From Aequorivita sp. UBA3180 (GTDB taxonomy: Bacteria; Bacteroidota; Bacteroidia; Flavobacteriales; Flavobacteriaceae), in contig DEXQ01000015.1 of NCBI GenBank assembly GCA_002364215.1, positions 1-64,000 of the forward strand: a stretch of 64,000 nt of DNA, read 5' to 3'. Positions 42,358 to 51,144 of the stretch are shown one piece after another (position 1 is the stretch's first letter; the number at the start of each line of letters is the position of its first letter). The position numbers and the translations under genes were made by a program. The notes beneath the pieces were generated by a model. That model was not told the DNA's origin and made no database searches. It saw only the letters and a program-made list of their open reading frames with translations.

Positions 42358-43272
42358 CTAGTCGCGAACCAAAGGCATCGTAGTACAACGAAGCAATCCT
42401 TCCTGTTTTGAGATTTCGGCATACGGCACTTCTTCCACAGTAAAACCTTGCTCCCTAAGCCACGTATTCAAACGTGTGAAGTTCTTTTCTGAAATGACAA
42501 CTTCTGGTGAAATGCTGAAAATATTGCTATTCATATTGTACATTTCTTCCTTTGTAATATGAAAACAGTTTTCCTTTCCGAAGAAATTAATAAGCCAATC
42601 ATATTCCTCTTCAATCAAAAAACCTTCTTTGTGAACAATAGCCTTTCCCCTACCCAAAGGCTGAAAACAGCAGTCCAAATGAAGTGCATTTTCATCAGCT
42701 ACGGTGTTGCTTTTTCTAAGGTTAAATGATTTCACCTTTTTATGCGGAAACAATTTTTGAAGATGTTTTACAGCGTTCAGATTAGTACGTGCAGTAATAA
42801 AGCTGGGATAATCATCGCCATAATAGGCACCCACAAAAATATAGTCACCCCAAGGCATTACATCGCCACCCTCAATATGGGCGTTTTCGGGAAATTCTAT
42901 AATTTTTGAAGGGTCAATCTGATTGATTACATGATCTATGGCCTCAATTTCCATGGAACGATTTTCCAAGATATTTGCAATGATAAATTTGTCTTCAATT
43001 ACAAAGGCAATATCGCGCGAGAAAATTTGGTTATAATCCTTGATGGAGTGTGGCCTGTACACTTTTACATCATACTTTTTGAAGACTTCGGCCACGGCCT
43101 CCATTTCCTTCACCATATCTTCATCCTTAGGATAAGTACCGGCCTTAATATGTTCTGCCGATTTAGGGTCGTAGGCATTTTCCAACTTTGGAACGGGACC
43201 ATTACTATCTGCGCGCCCTAGCACCACAGCACGCAATCTTGAAGTTTCGTCGTTGATGTTTAAATTGATCAT
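42358..43272 (-). CDS. Amidinotransferase/DDAH-like guanidine-modifying enzyme
   Basis: The 304-aa protein has the pentein fold of arginine deiminases, DDAH and amidinotransferases. The GGD-containing motif HIEGGDVM is near 132-139, the catalytic His198 in ENALHLDCC, and the catalytic Cys296 in LLRCTTM. It lacks a signal peptide. It probably hydrolyses or transfers from arginine or a methylated arginine; which is not told by sequence. It is downstream of gltA, separated by a terminator. Confidence 0.85.
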   Translation of the reverse strand: MINLNINDETSRLRAVVLGRADSNGPVPKLENAYDPKSAEHIKAGTYPKDEDMVKEMEAVAEVFKKYDVKVYRPHSIKDYNQIFSRDIAFVIEDKFIIANILENRSMEIEAIDHVINQIDPSKIIEFPENAHIEGGDVMPWGDYIFVGAYYGDDYPSFITARTNLNAVKHLQKLFPHKKVKSFNLRKSNTVADENALHLDCCFQPLGRGKAIVHKEGFLIEEEYDWLINFFGKENCFHITKEEMYNMNSNIFSISPEVVISEKNFTRLNTWLREQGFTVEEVPYAEISKQEGLLRCTTMPLVRD

Positions 43273-43286
43273 ATCGCAAATATAGA

Positions 43287-43314
43287 AAAAGCACCTCGAT
43301 AAGGAAGTGCTTTT
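43287..43314 (-). terminator. Terminator of gltA
   Basis: AAAAGCAC and GTGCTTTT pair over 8 bp around a 12-base loop with an inner CCT/AGG pairing; a T run follows on the minus strand. It lies 22 bases past the gltA stop. Confidence 0.65.
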
Positions 43315-43335
43315 AAAAGTATTAAAAATAAGTTT

Positions 43336-44622
43336 TTATCGTTTCTCGATAGGCACAAAAGAACGAAGGTTTGCACCCACATAAATTTGTCTTGGACGAC
43401 CAATAGGCTCTTTTTGAAGCCTCATCTCTCTCCACTGTGCTATCCAGCCCGGCAAACGTCCAAGTGCGAACATTGGGGTGAACATTTCTACCGGAATGCC
43501 CAAGGCACGGTAAATGATTCCCGAATAGAAATCAACGTTAGGATATAATTTTCTTTCCACAAAATATGGGTCTTCCAGCGCTTCTTTTTCAAGCGCCTTT
43601 GCAATGTCCAGAACGGGATCTTCTATTCCTAAATCTTCCAGAACATCATCCGCAGCTTTTTTAATGATTTTTGCACGTGGGTCAAAGTTTTTATATACCC
43701 TGTGTCCAAAGCCCATAAGACGGAACGGATCATCCTTATCTTTTGCTTTTGCCATAAATTTCTTTGTATCGCCACCATCTTCCTTAATAGCTTCCAGCAT
43801 TTCTATCACCGCTTGGTTAGCACCTCCATGAAGTGGCCCCCACAGTGCCGCAATACCTGCGGAAATGGAAACAAAAAGACCGGCATGCGATGAACCTACA
43901 ATACGCACCGTTGAGGTAGAACAGTTTTGTTCGTGGTCTGCGTGCAGTATCAATAGTTTATTAAGAGCATCAACTATAGTCGGCTTTGATGTGTATTCCC
44001 CACTTGGTTTTTTGAACATCATTTTAACGAAATTGTCCACATAGCGTAACGAGTCATCACCATAATCAAGTGGCAAGCCCAATCGTTTTCTGTATGTCCA
44101 AGCAGTTAGTACGGGGAATTTCGCCAAAATCTTCACTATGGCTTTATACATATCTTCCTCGCTATCAACATTTACCGATGATGGATTGAAAGCAACCAAA
44201 GCAGAAGTCAATGATGAGAGCACGCCCATGGGGTGTGCGGATTTTGGAAAGCCGTCCAATATTTTCTTCACATCTTCGTCAACATGCGACTGTGCTTTTA
44301 TATCATTATGGAATTTTTCAAGTTGCTCCACGGTGGGTAATTCCCCAAAAATAAGAAGATAGCAAACTTCCAAAAAGCGAGCTTTTTCAGCAAGTTCCTC
44401 AATGGAATAACCTCTATAGCGCAGGATTCCCTTTTCGCCATCAAGAAAAGTTATGGCACTCTCACAAGAACCTGTATTTTTATAACCAGGGTCCAAAGTA
44501 ACGACCCCATTGGTATCGCCACGAAGACTTTTAATATCTATTCCTAATTCATTTTCAGTTCCTTCTATAATTGGAAACTCGTATTTTTTACCATCTATCT
44601 CGAGGGTCGCCATCTTTGCCAT
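43336..44622 (-). CDS. gltA: Citrate synthase (type II)
   Basis: The 428-aa enzyme makes citrate from oxaloacetate and acetyl-CoA. It shows the active-site regions GSSHAGLFVSI, LWGPLHGGANQA (His) and MGFGHRVYKNFDPRAK (His/Arg), and the length of Gram-negative type II enzymes. An in-frame ATG at 44613 (MATLEIDGKKYEF) is an alternative start; 44622 is used. A -7-like TAATTTAG lies about 45 bases upstream. It is next to eno and the ribosomal cluster, a common flavobacterial arrangement. Confidence 0.95.
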   Translation of the reverse strand: MAKMATLEIDGKKYEFPIIEGTENELGIDIKSLRGDTNGVVTLDPGYKNTGSCESAITFLDGEKGILRYRGYSIEELAEKARFLEVCYLLIFGELPTVEQLEKFHNDIKAQSHVDEDVKKILDGFPKSAHPMGVLSSLTSALVAFNPSSVNVDSEEDMYKAIVKILAKFPVLTAWTYRKRLGLPLDYGDDSLRYVDNFVKMMFKKPSGEYTSKPTIVDALNKLLILHADHEQNCSTSTVRIVGSSHAGLFVSISAGIAALWGPLHGGANQAVIEMLEAIKEDGGDTKKFMAKAKDKDDPFRLMGFGHRVYKNFDPRAKIIKKAADDVLEDLGIEDPVLDIAKALEKEALEDPYFVERKLYPNVDFYSGIIYRALGIPVEMFTPMFALGRLPGWIAQWREMRLQKEPIGRPRQIYVGANLRSFVPIEKR

Positions 44623-44757
44623 AAAATATTGTGTGTTTTTTATTTATTCAGAAACGCTAAATTACGAAATCTTAAGCTATTTTTTTAACATTTCTAAGTA
44701 ATCTTAGGTTAAATAATCCTTAAATCATCCGCTGTTTAACGGATTTACGGAAATTAA

Positions 44758-44782
44758 AAAACCCCGCAAGAAGCGAGGTTTT
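44758..44782 (-). terminator. Terminator of eno
   Basis: On the minus strand AAAACCTCGC and GCGGGGTTTT (one T-G pair) form a 10-bp stem with a 5-base loop followed by TT and an AT-rich run. It lies 18 bases past the eno stop at 44801. Confidence 0.7.
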
Positions 44783-44800
44783 CAGATAAACTAATAAAGG

Positions 44801-46087
44801 TTATATTTTGAAGGCATTTTGCCGTGGAAAATAAGCCACTTCACCCAATTGCTCTTCTATTCTGAGCAATTGATTGTACTTCGCCATTCTATCACTTCGC
44901 GAAGCGGAACCGGTTTTTATTTGCCCGCAATTTAAGGCAACCGCCAAATCGGCAATAGTGTTATCTTCTGTTTCCCCGCTTCGGTGGCTCATTACGGAAG
45001 TATAACCAGCATTATGCGCCATATTTACTGCTGCAATGGTTTCAGTCAACGTACCAATTTGATTCACTTTTATCAAAATTGAATTGGCTATTTTTTCTGA
45101 AATACCTTTTGAAAGTCGTTCTACATTTGTAACGAACAAATCATCCCCGACCAATTGTACTTTATCGCCAACTTTTTCGGTTAAATATTTCCAGCCTTCC
45201 CAGTCGTTTTCGTCCATTCCATCTTCAATGGAAATGATCGGATATTTTTCGCATAATTCAGCTAAATAATCTGCTTGCTCTTTTGAGGTACGTACTTTCC
45301 CTTTATCACCTTCAAATTTTGTGTAATCATATTTTTTCTTCACATAAAATTCCGCAGCGGCGCAATCGAGAGCTATCATTACATCATCGCCCAATTTATA
45401 TCCAGCTTTTTTTGTGGCTTTTGCGATAGTGTCCAAAGCATCTTCAGTTCCATCCAAGGTTGGCGCAAAGCCACCTTCATCACCAACAGCTGTGCTTAAA
45501 CCGCGGTCGTGCAATACTTTTTTAAGGTTATGAAAAATCTCCGAACCCATTTGCATGGCATGGGTAAAATTTTTCGCCTTTACGGGCATCACCATAAATT
45601 CCTGAAAAGCAATGGGCGCATCGCTGTGCGAACCACCGTTTATAATGTTCATCATGGGTACGGGAAGCGTTTTGGCGCTTACGCCACCCACATAACGGTA
45701 CAACGGCATTCCCAGTTCGGCAGCCGCAGCTTTTGCGCAGGCTAACGAAACCCCCAAAATTGCATTGGCCCCAAGTTTTGATTTATTCTTTGTGCCATCC
45801 AGGTCAATCATTGTTTTATCAATCAGCTCCTGTTCAAAAACGGAAATACCAAGCAAAGTGCCTGCAATTTTTCCTTGTACATTTTCAACCGCTTTCATTA
45901 CGCCTTTACCCATATAATCTTTTCCGCCGTCGCGAAGTTCAACAGCTTCGTGCTCGCCAGTTGAAGCTCCGGAAGGAACTGCGGCGCGACCCATAAAACC
46001 ATTTTCGGTGATAACGTCAACTTCAATTGTTGGGTTTCCTCGGGAATCAAAAATTTGTCTGGCGATGATGTCTATTATGATGCTCAT
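44801..46087 (-). CDS. eno: Enolase
   Basis: The 428-aa glycolytic enzyme converts 2-phosphoglycerate to phosphoenolpyruvate. Conserved are ARQIFDSRGNPTIEVDV at the start, GGSHSDAPIAFQEFM near 150-164 (here with S for N in the family's NGGxHAxN), the metal ligands in IALDCAAAEF, SIEDGMDENDW and VGDDLFVTN, and the LIKVNQIGTLTET catalytic Lys region. The ATG at 46087 fits. Own terminator follows. Confidence 0.95.
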   Translation of the reverse strand: MSIIIDIIARQIFDSRGNPTIEVDVITENGFMGRAAVPSGASTGEHEAVELRDGGKDYMGKGVMKAVENVQGKIAGTLLGISVFEQELIDKTMIDLDGTKNKSKLGANAILGVSLACAKAAAAELGMPLYRYVGGVSAKTLPVPMMNIINGGSHSDAPIAFQEFMVMPVKAKNFTHAMQMGSEIFHNLKKVLHDRGLSTAVGDEGGFAPTLDGTEDALDTIAKATKKAGYKLGDDVMIALDCAAAEFYVKKKYDYTKFEGDKGKVRTSKEQADYLAELCEKYPIISIEDGMDENDWEGWKYLTEKVGDKVQLVGDDLFVTNVERLSKGISEKIANSILIKVNQIGTLTETIAAVNMAHNAGYTSVMSHRSGETEDNTIADLAVALNCGQIKTGSASRSDRMAKYNQLLRIEEQLGEVAYFPRQNAFKI

Positions 46088-46127
46088 TGGTAAAAGTTAA
46101 TAGTTATTGGTTAATTGTTAATTGTAA

Positions 46128-46160
46128 AGACCCCAAAGGTTTCAAAAACCTTTGGGGTCT
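46128..46160 (-). terminator. Terminator of carA
   Basis: AGACCCCAAAGGTTT and AAACCTTTGGGGTCT form a perfect 15-bp stem with a 3-base loop, 8 bases past the carA stop; the minus-strand side is followed by TTTACAATT. Confidence 0.85.
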
Positions 46161-46168
46161 GGAAATTT

Positions 46169-47290
46169 TTAAGCGGTTTGTAGTTTATGTTTTTCAATAC
46201 TTTCGATGAATTCATCAAAAAGATACGAAGCGTCATGCGGTCCGGGGCTTGCCTCGGGGTGATATTGCACTGAGAAAGCAGGTTTGTTTTTCAATCGAAT
46301 TCCAGCAGCCGTGTGATCGTTCAGATGTTCGTGCGTAATTTCAATATTGGAATTTGCCTCAGCCTCTTCCCTATTTATTGCAAAACCGTGATTTTGAGAA
46401 GTGATTTCTCCTTTACCACTAATCAAATTCATTACAGGGTGGTTTATTCCGCGGTGGCCGTTGTGCATTTTATAGGTAGAAATTCCGTTTGCCAAAGCCA
46501 ACATTTGGTGCCCAAGACAGATACCGAACATTGGCACTTCTTTATCCAAAATTGTTTTCACAACTTCTATGGCACTATGAAGTGGCTCAGGATCGCCGGG
46601 GCCGTTAGATATAAAGTAACCATCGGGACTAAAAGCTTCCATTTCTGAAAAAGAGGCGTTGTATGGAAATACTTTTATGTAACAGTCCCTTTCAGCAAGA
46701 TTGCGAAGTATGTTTTTCTTTATTCCCAGATCCAAGGCAGACACTTTATATTTTGCGTTTTCATGTCCGAAGAAATAAGGTTCTTTTGTAGAAACTTTTG
46801 AAGCTAGCTCCAAACCGTTCATGTCGGGTACAGCTGCCAACTGCTTTTTCAATCCATCAATATTGTCAACTTCCGTAGAAATAACGGCGTTCATAGCGCC
46901 ATTATCGCGAATGTAACTTACAAGAGCGCGGGTGTCCACATCACTTATTGCCAATAAGTTATTTCTGTTTAAGAATTCTTCCAAGGAGTCATCTGCCGCG
47001 GGACGCGAATAATGGTAGCTGAAATTGCGCACCACCAGACCTGCAATTTTTATTCCTTCAGATTCTACTTCTTCCCTATTTGTTCCGTAATTCCCAATGT
47101 GGGCGTTTGTGGCGACCATTATCTGTCCAAAATAGGAAGGGTCTGTAAAAATCTCTTGATACCCGGTCATTCCGGTGTTGAAACAAACTTCGCCAAAGGC
47201 AGAGCCTTCTTTACCACCAACTGCTTTTCCGTAGAAAATGGTTCCGTCTGCCAATAAAATAAGTGCTTTTTTTCGTGTTTGGTATTTCAT
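46169..47290 (-). CDS. carA: Carbamoyl-phosphate synthase small subunit
   Basis: The 373-aa subunit supplies ammonia from glutamine to CarB for arginine and pyrimidine synthesis. The N-terminal domain (about 1-150, ILLADGTIFYGKAVG start) is followed by a class I glutamine amidotransferase with Cys258 in FGICLGHQM and His/Glu in YHPEASPG. carB is not in the window. It follows rplQ by 166 bases, with a terminator between, and precedes eno. Confidence 0.95.
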   Translation of the reverse strand: MKYQTRKKALILLADGTIFYGKAVGGKEGSAFGEVCFNTGMTGYQEIFTDPSYFGQIMVATNAHIGNYGTNREEVESEGIKIAGLVVRNFSYHYSRPAADDSLEEFLNRNNLLAISDVDTRALVSYIRDNGAMNAVISTEVDNIDGLKKQLAAVPDMNGLELASKVSTKEPYFFGHENAKYKVSALDLGIKKNILRNLAERDCYIKVFPYNASFSEMEAFSPDGYFISNGPGDPEPLHSAIEVVKTILDKEVPMFGICLGHQMLALANGISTYKMHNGHRGINHPVMNLISGKGEITSQNHGFAINREEAEANSNIEITHEHLNDHTAAGIRLKNKPAFSVQYHPEASPGPHDASYLFDEFIESIEKHKLQTA

Positions 47291-47401
47291 GCTATTATTT
47301 CTGTGGATACTATTGAATCTGTGGTTTCTTATGTTTTAAATGTTGTGTTTCAAACTTCTAAATTTCCAATTCGTAAAATCTTTGCAAAAATAGTATAAAA
47401 A

Positions 47402-47431
47402 AAAGGGATAAACGAAAACGCTTATCCCTTT
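47402..47431 (-). terminator. Terminator of rplQ
   Basis: AAAGGGATAA and TTATCCCTTT form a 10-bp stem with a 10-base loop and a T run on the minus strand, 26 bases past the rplQ stop. It ends the ribosomal cluster. Confidence 0.85.
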
Positions 47432-47456
47432 GTTATTTATTGAATTGGAATTCATT

Positions 47457-47957
47457 CTATTCCTCTTCCTTTTTAGCTTCTTTCTCGGCTTTTGCTGGTG
47501 CGGCTTTCGCAGCAGGGGCAGCAGCGGCTGAAGATCCGCTTCCACGACGACTTCTACGTGTAGATTTCTTCTTGGTAGCTTTGCCGGCATTGTAAAGTTC
47601 GTTGAAATCAACAAGCTCTATCATTGCCATATCAGCGTTATCACCTAGACGGTTACCCAATTTAATGATTCGGGTGTATCCTCCCGGACGGTCACCAACT
47701 TTTGGCGCAACAGTTCTGAAAAGTTCTGCAACCGCATCTTTTTGACGCAATTTTGCAAATACCAAACGACGGTTGTGCGTGGTGTCTTCTTTAGACTTTG
47801 TTACCAATGGTTCAACGAACTGCTTCAGCGCTTTTGCTTTTGCAACAGTAGTGTTGATGCGTTTGTGCTCCACAAGTGAGCAAGCCATATTGGCCAACAT
47901 GGAGTGTCTGTGGGCGGTTTTTCTACCTAAGTGATTTATTTTTTTTCCGTGTCTCAT
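47457..47957 (-). CDS. rplQ: 50S ribosomal protein L17
   Basis: The 166-aa protein has the L17 domain (MRHGKKINHLGRKTAHRHSMLANM start, about 1-118) near the tunnel exit of the large subunit, plus a 48-residue Ala/Lys/Glu-rich tail (GSGSSAAAAPAAKAAPAKAE), a feature of Bacteroidota L17. It is the last gene of the cluster. The gap to rpoA (47958-48108) has an inverted repeat. Confidence 0.95.
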   Translation of the reverse strand: MRHGKKINHLGRKTAHRHSMLANMACSLVEHKRINTTVAKAKALKQFVEPLVTKSKEDTTHNRRLVFAKLRQKDAVAELFRTVAPKVGDRPGGYTRIIKLGNRLGDNADMAMIELVDFNELYNAGKATKKKSTRRSRRGSGSSAAAAPAAKAAPAKAEKEAKKEEE

Positions 47958-48023
47958 GACGTTTTTGTTATCATCATCTTGCTACAAGATCCGTTCTTCG
48001 GAGAGCAAATTATGATGGGTTAT

Positions 48024-48108
48024 TGATTAACGATTGTCGATTGATGATTGTTGATTTCAGATTTAAAACTTCAGCAATCTGAAATCAAAAATCTGAAATC
48101 GTTAATCA
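48024..48108. repeat. Nested inverted repeats between rpoA and rplQ
   Basis: TGATTAACGATT (48024-48035) pairs with AATCGTTAATCA (48097-48108), and inside it GATTTCAGATTT (48053-48064) pairs with AAATCTGAAATC (48089-48100); AATCTGAAATC also repeats at 48076-48086. There is no T run, so it is not a plain terminator. Confidence 0.6.
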
Positions 48109-49101
48109 CTAGTCTTTATCTAACTTATATTTTGCAAGATCCATCCCGAAGTTTAGGCCTTTCACGTTTACAAGCTCTTCAAGCTCTGTAAGCGATTTTT
48201 TACCGAAATTACGGAACTTCATCAAGTCATTCTTGTTGTAAGATACTAGGTCGCCCAAAGTATCAACCTCTGCAGCTTTCAAACAGTTTAGCGCACGAAC
48301 CGAAAGATCCATATCTACCAATTTTGTTTTAAGCAACTGACGCATGTGAAGGGACTCTTCATCATAAGTTTCAGTTTGTGCAATTTCATCTGCCTCCAAA
48401 GTAATACGCTCATCGCTGAACAACATAAAGTGGTGGATCAAAGTTTTTGCAGCTTCGGTCAAAGCATCTTTTGGGTGAATTGATCCGTCTGTTACGATTT
48501 CGAAAACCAATTTCTCGTAATCGGTTTTTTGCTCTACACGGAAGTTTTCAATGCTGTACTTCACATTTTTTATAGGAGTGTAGATAGAATCTGTAAAGAT
48601 GGTGCCCAAAGGAGCATTTGCTTTTTTGTTCTCTTCAGCTGGAACGTAACCGCGACCTTTTTCGATAGTGATTTCGAAATTAAGGTTCACTTTTTTATCC
48701 ATATTACAAAGAACCAATTCTGGGTTCAATACTTGGAAACCTGAAATGAATTTTTGGAAATCACCTGCCTTCAACTGCTCGTTGCCAGAAACGGAAATAG
48801 TAACGGTTTCGTTGTCTATCTCGTCAATCTGTCTTTTGAAACGAACTTGTTTAAGGTTCAAAATAATTTCGGTAACATCTTCCACTACTCCTGCGATGGT
48901 AGAAAATTCGTGATCCACGCCTTCGATGCGAACCGAAGTTATGGCGAATCCTTCCAATGAGGAAAGCAAAACGCGTCTTAATGCGTTACCAACGGTAAGT
49001 CCGTAACCTGGTTCCAAAGGACGAAACTCAAATTTCCCTTCGAAATCGGTAGAGTTTACCATTATAACTTTATCAGGCTTCTGAAAACTAAATACTGCCA
49101 T
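48109..49101 (-). CDS. rpoA: DNA-directed RNA polymerase subunit alpha
   Basis: The 330-aa subunit has the N-terminal assembly domain (about 1-230; LEPGYGLTVGNALRRVLLSS motif) and the C-terminal DNA- and activator-binding domain (about 245-320, ending KSLTELEELVNVKGLNFGMD). It forms the dimer on which beta and beta' assemble. It lies between rpsD and rplQ as in the classical alpha operon. Confidence 0.96.
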   Translation of the reverse strand: MAVFSFQKPDKVIMVNSTDFEGKFEFRPLEPGYGLTVGNALRRVLLSSLEGFAITSVRIEGVDHEFSTIAGVVEDVTEIILNLKQVRFKRQIDEIDNETVTISVSGNEQLKAGDFQKFISGFQVLNPELVLCNMDKKVNLNFEITIEKGRGYVPAEENKKANAPLGTIFTDSIYTPIKNVKYSIENFRVEQKTDYEKLVFEIVTDGSIHPKDALTEAAKTLIHHFMLFSDERITLEADEIAQTETYDEESLHMRQLLKTKLVDMDLSVRALNCLKAAEVDTLGDLVSYNKNDLMKFRNFGKKSLTELEELVNVKGLNFGMDLAKYKLDKD

Positions 49102-49195
49102 TTTTTTCTTCGTTTTAATTGTTATTTAGTTGCGCGGTTTAAAAGTTTGAAGAACACTATAAACCCTTTGGCCAAATACCAATATGATTATTTTA

Positions 49196-49801
49196 TTATT
49201 TAGAATATAATTCGACGATAAACTGCTCGTTGATGTTTTCTGGGATTTGGATACGCTCAGGTACGGAAACGAAAGTTCCTTCCTTTTTGTCGTTGTTCCA
49301 AGTAATCCACTCGTAAACATGATTTGCATTTGCCAACGAATCGTTGATTGCGCTAAGAGATTTTGACTTCTCTCTAACGGCTACTACATCTCCAGGCTTT
49401 AACTGGTATGATGGAATGTTTACTTTTTCACCGTTAACGGTAATGTGACGGTGAGACACCAATTGTCTAGCACCAGAGCGACTTGGGGAAATCCCCATAC
49501 GGTAGACTACATTGTCTAAACGTGATTCAGCCAATTGAAGCAATACTTGACCTGTAATTCCAGGAGCTGCAGTTGCTTTTTTGAACATATTTCTGAATTG
49601 ACGCTCCAAAATACCGTAGGTATATTTCGCTTTTTGCTTTTCAGCAAGTTGGATTGCATATTCAGATTTTTTTCCACGGCGACGTGCGTTCCCGTGTTGC
49701 CCAGGAGGGTAGTTTCTTTTTTCGAAAGACTTATCGTCTCCGAAGATTGCTTCCCCGAACTTACGGGCGATTTTAGTTTTTGGACCAGTATATCTTGCCA
49801 T
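49196..49801 (-). CDS. rpsD: 30S ribosomal protein S4
   Basis: The 201-aa protein initiates 16S folding and borders the mRNA entry. It has an S4 RNA-binding domain (RLDNVVYRMGISPSRSGARQ) and the N-terminal GPKTKIARKFGEA. It lacks the zinc-binding cysteines of C-plus S4. A 170-base gap with a terminator-like hairpin separates it from rpsK. Confidence 0.95.
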   Translation of the reverse strand: MARYTGPKTKIARKFGEAIFGDDKSFEKRNYPPGQHGNARRRGKKSEYAIQLAEKQKAKYTYGILERQFRNMFKKATAAPGITGQVLLQLAESRLDNVVYRMGISPSRSGARQLVSHRHITVNGEKVNIPSYQLKPGDVVAVREKSKSLSAINDSLANANHVYEWITWNNDKKEGTFVSVPERIQIPENINEQFIVELYSK

Positions 49802-49940
49802 TTCTAATTTAAGGTTATGAAGAAAAACTAAATTAAGGTCTTACGTTAATCCTTTAGTTTTTGGTTCCTTCAGATTGATATTTGTTATTAATTAATGTTT
49901 ATTATTATTTTTTATTTTTTTCTAAATAAAAATAGAAAAT

Positions 49941-49960
49941 GAATTGCCCGAAGGCAATTC
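49941..49960 (-). terminator. Hairpin with UUCG loop after rpsK
   Basis: On the minus strand GAATTGCC and GGCAATTC form an 8-bp stem closed by TTCG, followed by ATTTTCTATTTTTATTT. It lies 12 bases past the rpsK stop and looks like a terminator or attenuator ahead of rpsD. Confidence 0.75.
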
Positions 49961-49971
49961 AATAAAAAATA

Positions 49972-50373
49972 TTATACTCTTCTTCTTTTAGGAGGACGGC
50001 ATCCGTTGTGCGGCATTGGGGTAACGTCGATGATTTCGGTTACTTCAATTCCAGCATTGTGGATAGAACGTATTGCAGATTCTCTACCGTTTCCTGGCCC
50101 TTTTACGTAAACTTTTACTTTGCGCAAACCGGCGTCGTGTGCAACTTTTGCGCAATCTTCTGATGCTAACTGAGCTGCATAAGGAGTGTTTTTCTTAGAT
50201 CCACGGAAGCCCATTTTACCGGCTGAGGACCAAGAGATAACATCTCCGTTCTTATTTGTCAACGAAACGATAATGTTGTTGAAAGAAGCATTGATATGCG
50301 CCTCTCCAGTTGATTCAACATTAACCTTGCGTTTTTTAACTGTTTTTGTAGTTTTTTGACTTGTCTTTGCCAT
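49972..50373 (-). CDS. rpsK: 30S ribosomal protein S11
   Basis: The 133-aa platform protein has the family sequence HINASFNNIIVSLTNKNGD and the C-terminal TPMPHNGCRPPKRRRV. It helps form the E-site mRNA path. It follows rpsM by 11 bases and is followed by a hairpin that may end the unit. Confidence 0.95.
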   Translation of the reverse strand: MAKTSQKTTKTVKKRKVNVESTGEAHINASFNNIIVSLTNKNGDVISWSSAGKMGFRGSKKNTPYAAQLASEDCAKVAHDAGLRKVKVYVKGPGNGRESAIRSIHNAGIEVTEIIDVTPMPHNGCRPPKRRRV

Positions 50374-50384
50374 AACGTTAGGTT

Positions 50385-50759
50385 TTATTTAGTTGCTTTT
50401 TTCTTGTTAGCAACAGTTTTACGTTTTCCTTTTCTTGTACGAGAGTTATTCTTAGTACGTTGTCCTCTTAATGGAAGACCCGATCTGTGACGAATACCTC
50501 TGTAACAACCAATATCCATTAAGCGTTTTATGCTTAATTGAACTTCACTACGTAATTCACCTTCGATTTTGAAAGACCCTACAGCGTCACGAATAGCCCC
50601 GATTTCATCATCGTTCCATTCACTTACTTTTTTGTCTTCGTCAACTCCGGCTTTGTTCAGAATATCTTGTGCACGGCTCTTACCGATACCGAAGATATAC
50701 GTTAACGCGATTACACCCCTTTTGTGCTTCGGGATATCTACACCTGCGATTCTTGCCAT
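50385..50759 (-). CDS. rpsM: 30S ribosomal protein S13
   Basis: The 124-aa head protein contacts the P-site tRNA and L5. MARIAGVDIPKHKRGVIALT at the start and GLPLRGQRTKNNSRTRKGKR near the end are characteristic. It follows rpmJ by 3 bases. Confidence 0.95.
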   Translation of the reverse strand: MARIAGVDIPKHKRGVIALTYIFGIGKSRAQDILNKAGVDEDKKVSEWNDDEIGAIRDAVGSFKIEGELRSEVQLSIKRLMDIGCYRGIRHRSGLPLRGQRTKNNSRTRKGKRKTVANKKKATK

Positions 50760-50762
50760 AAC

Positions 50763-50879
50763 TTATCCTTGTCTTTGTTTGAACTTTGGGTTCTTTTTGT
50801 TAATTACATATAATCTGCCCTTTCTGCGAACAATCTTGCAGTCGGCACTTCTCTTCTTTACGGATGCTCTTACTTTCAT
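50763..50879 (-). CDS. rpmJ: 50S ribosomal protein L36, zinc-free form
   Basis: The 38-codon gene starts MKVRASVKKRSADCKIVRRK and ends NPKFKQRQG, the L36 consensus. Three of the four zinc ligands are changed (only Cys14 is left and the usual His in NPKHKQRQG is Phe), so this is the C-minus form, which needs no zinc. It lies between infA and rpsM in the classical order. Confidence 0.93.
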   Translation of the reverse strand: MKVRASVKKRSADCKIVRRKGRLYVINKKNPKFKQRQG

Positions 50880-50926
50880 CTCTTTTTTATTTATTTATTA
50901 TTCAATGAACCGTGAGGTCCGTTGTA

Positions 50927-51142
50927 TTAATATCTGTATGTTATTCTTGCTTTCGTTAAATCGTACGGGCTCATTTCCAGTTTCACTTTATCACCTGGCA
51001 ATAATTTTATATAGTGCATTCGCATTTTACCAGAAATATGTGCGGTTACAATGTGACCGTTTTCCAGTTCCACACGGAACATTGCGTTTGATAGTGCTTC
51101 CACTATACTTCCATCTTGTTCTATTGCGCTTTGTTTTGCCAT
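50927..51142 (-). CDS. infA: Translation initiation factor IF-1
   Basis: The 71-aa OB-fold protein binds the ribosomal A site during initiation. It shows MAKQSAIEQDGSIVEALSNA and the core GHIVTAHISGKMRMHYIKLL. It starts 2 bases after the secY stop and stands 47 bases ahead of rpmJ. Confidence 0.95.
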   Translation of the reverse strand: MAKQSAIEQDGSIVEALSNAMFRVELENGHIVTAHISGKMRMHYIKLLPGDKVKLEMSPYDLTKARITYRY

Positions 51143-51144
51143 AA

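Noticed and set aside
48024..48108. Rho-independent terminator between rpoA and rplQ
   Set aside because: Inverted repeats exist but no T run follows, so it is listed as a repeat only.
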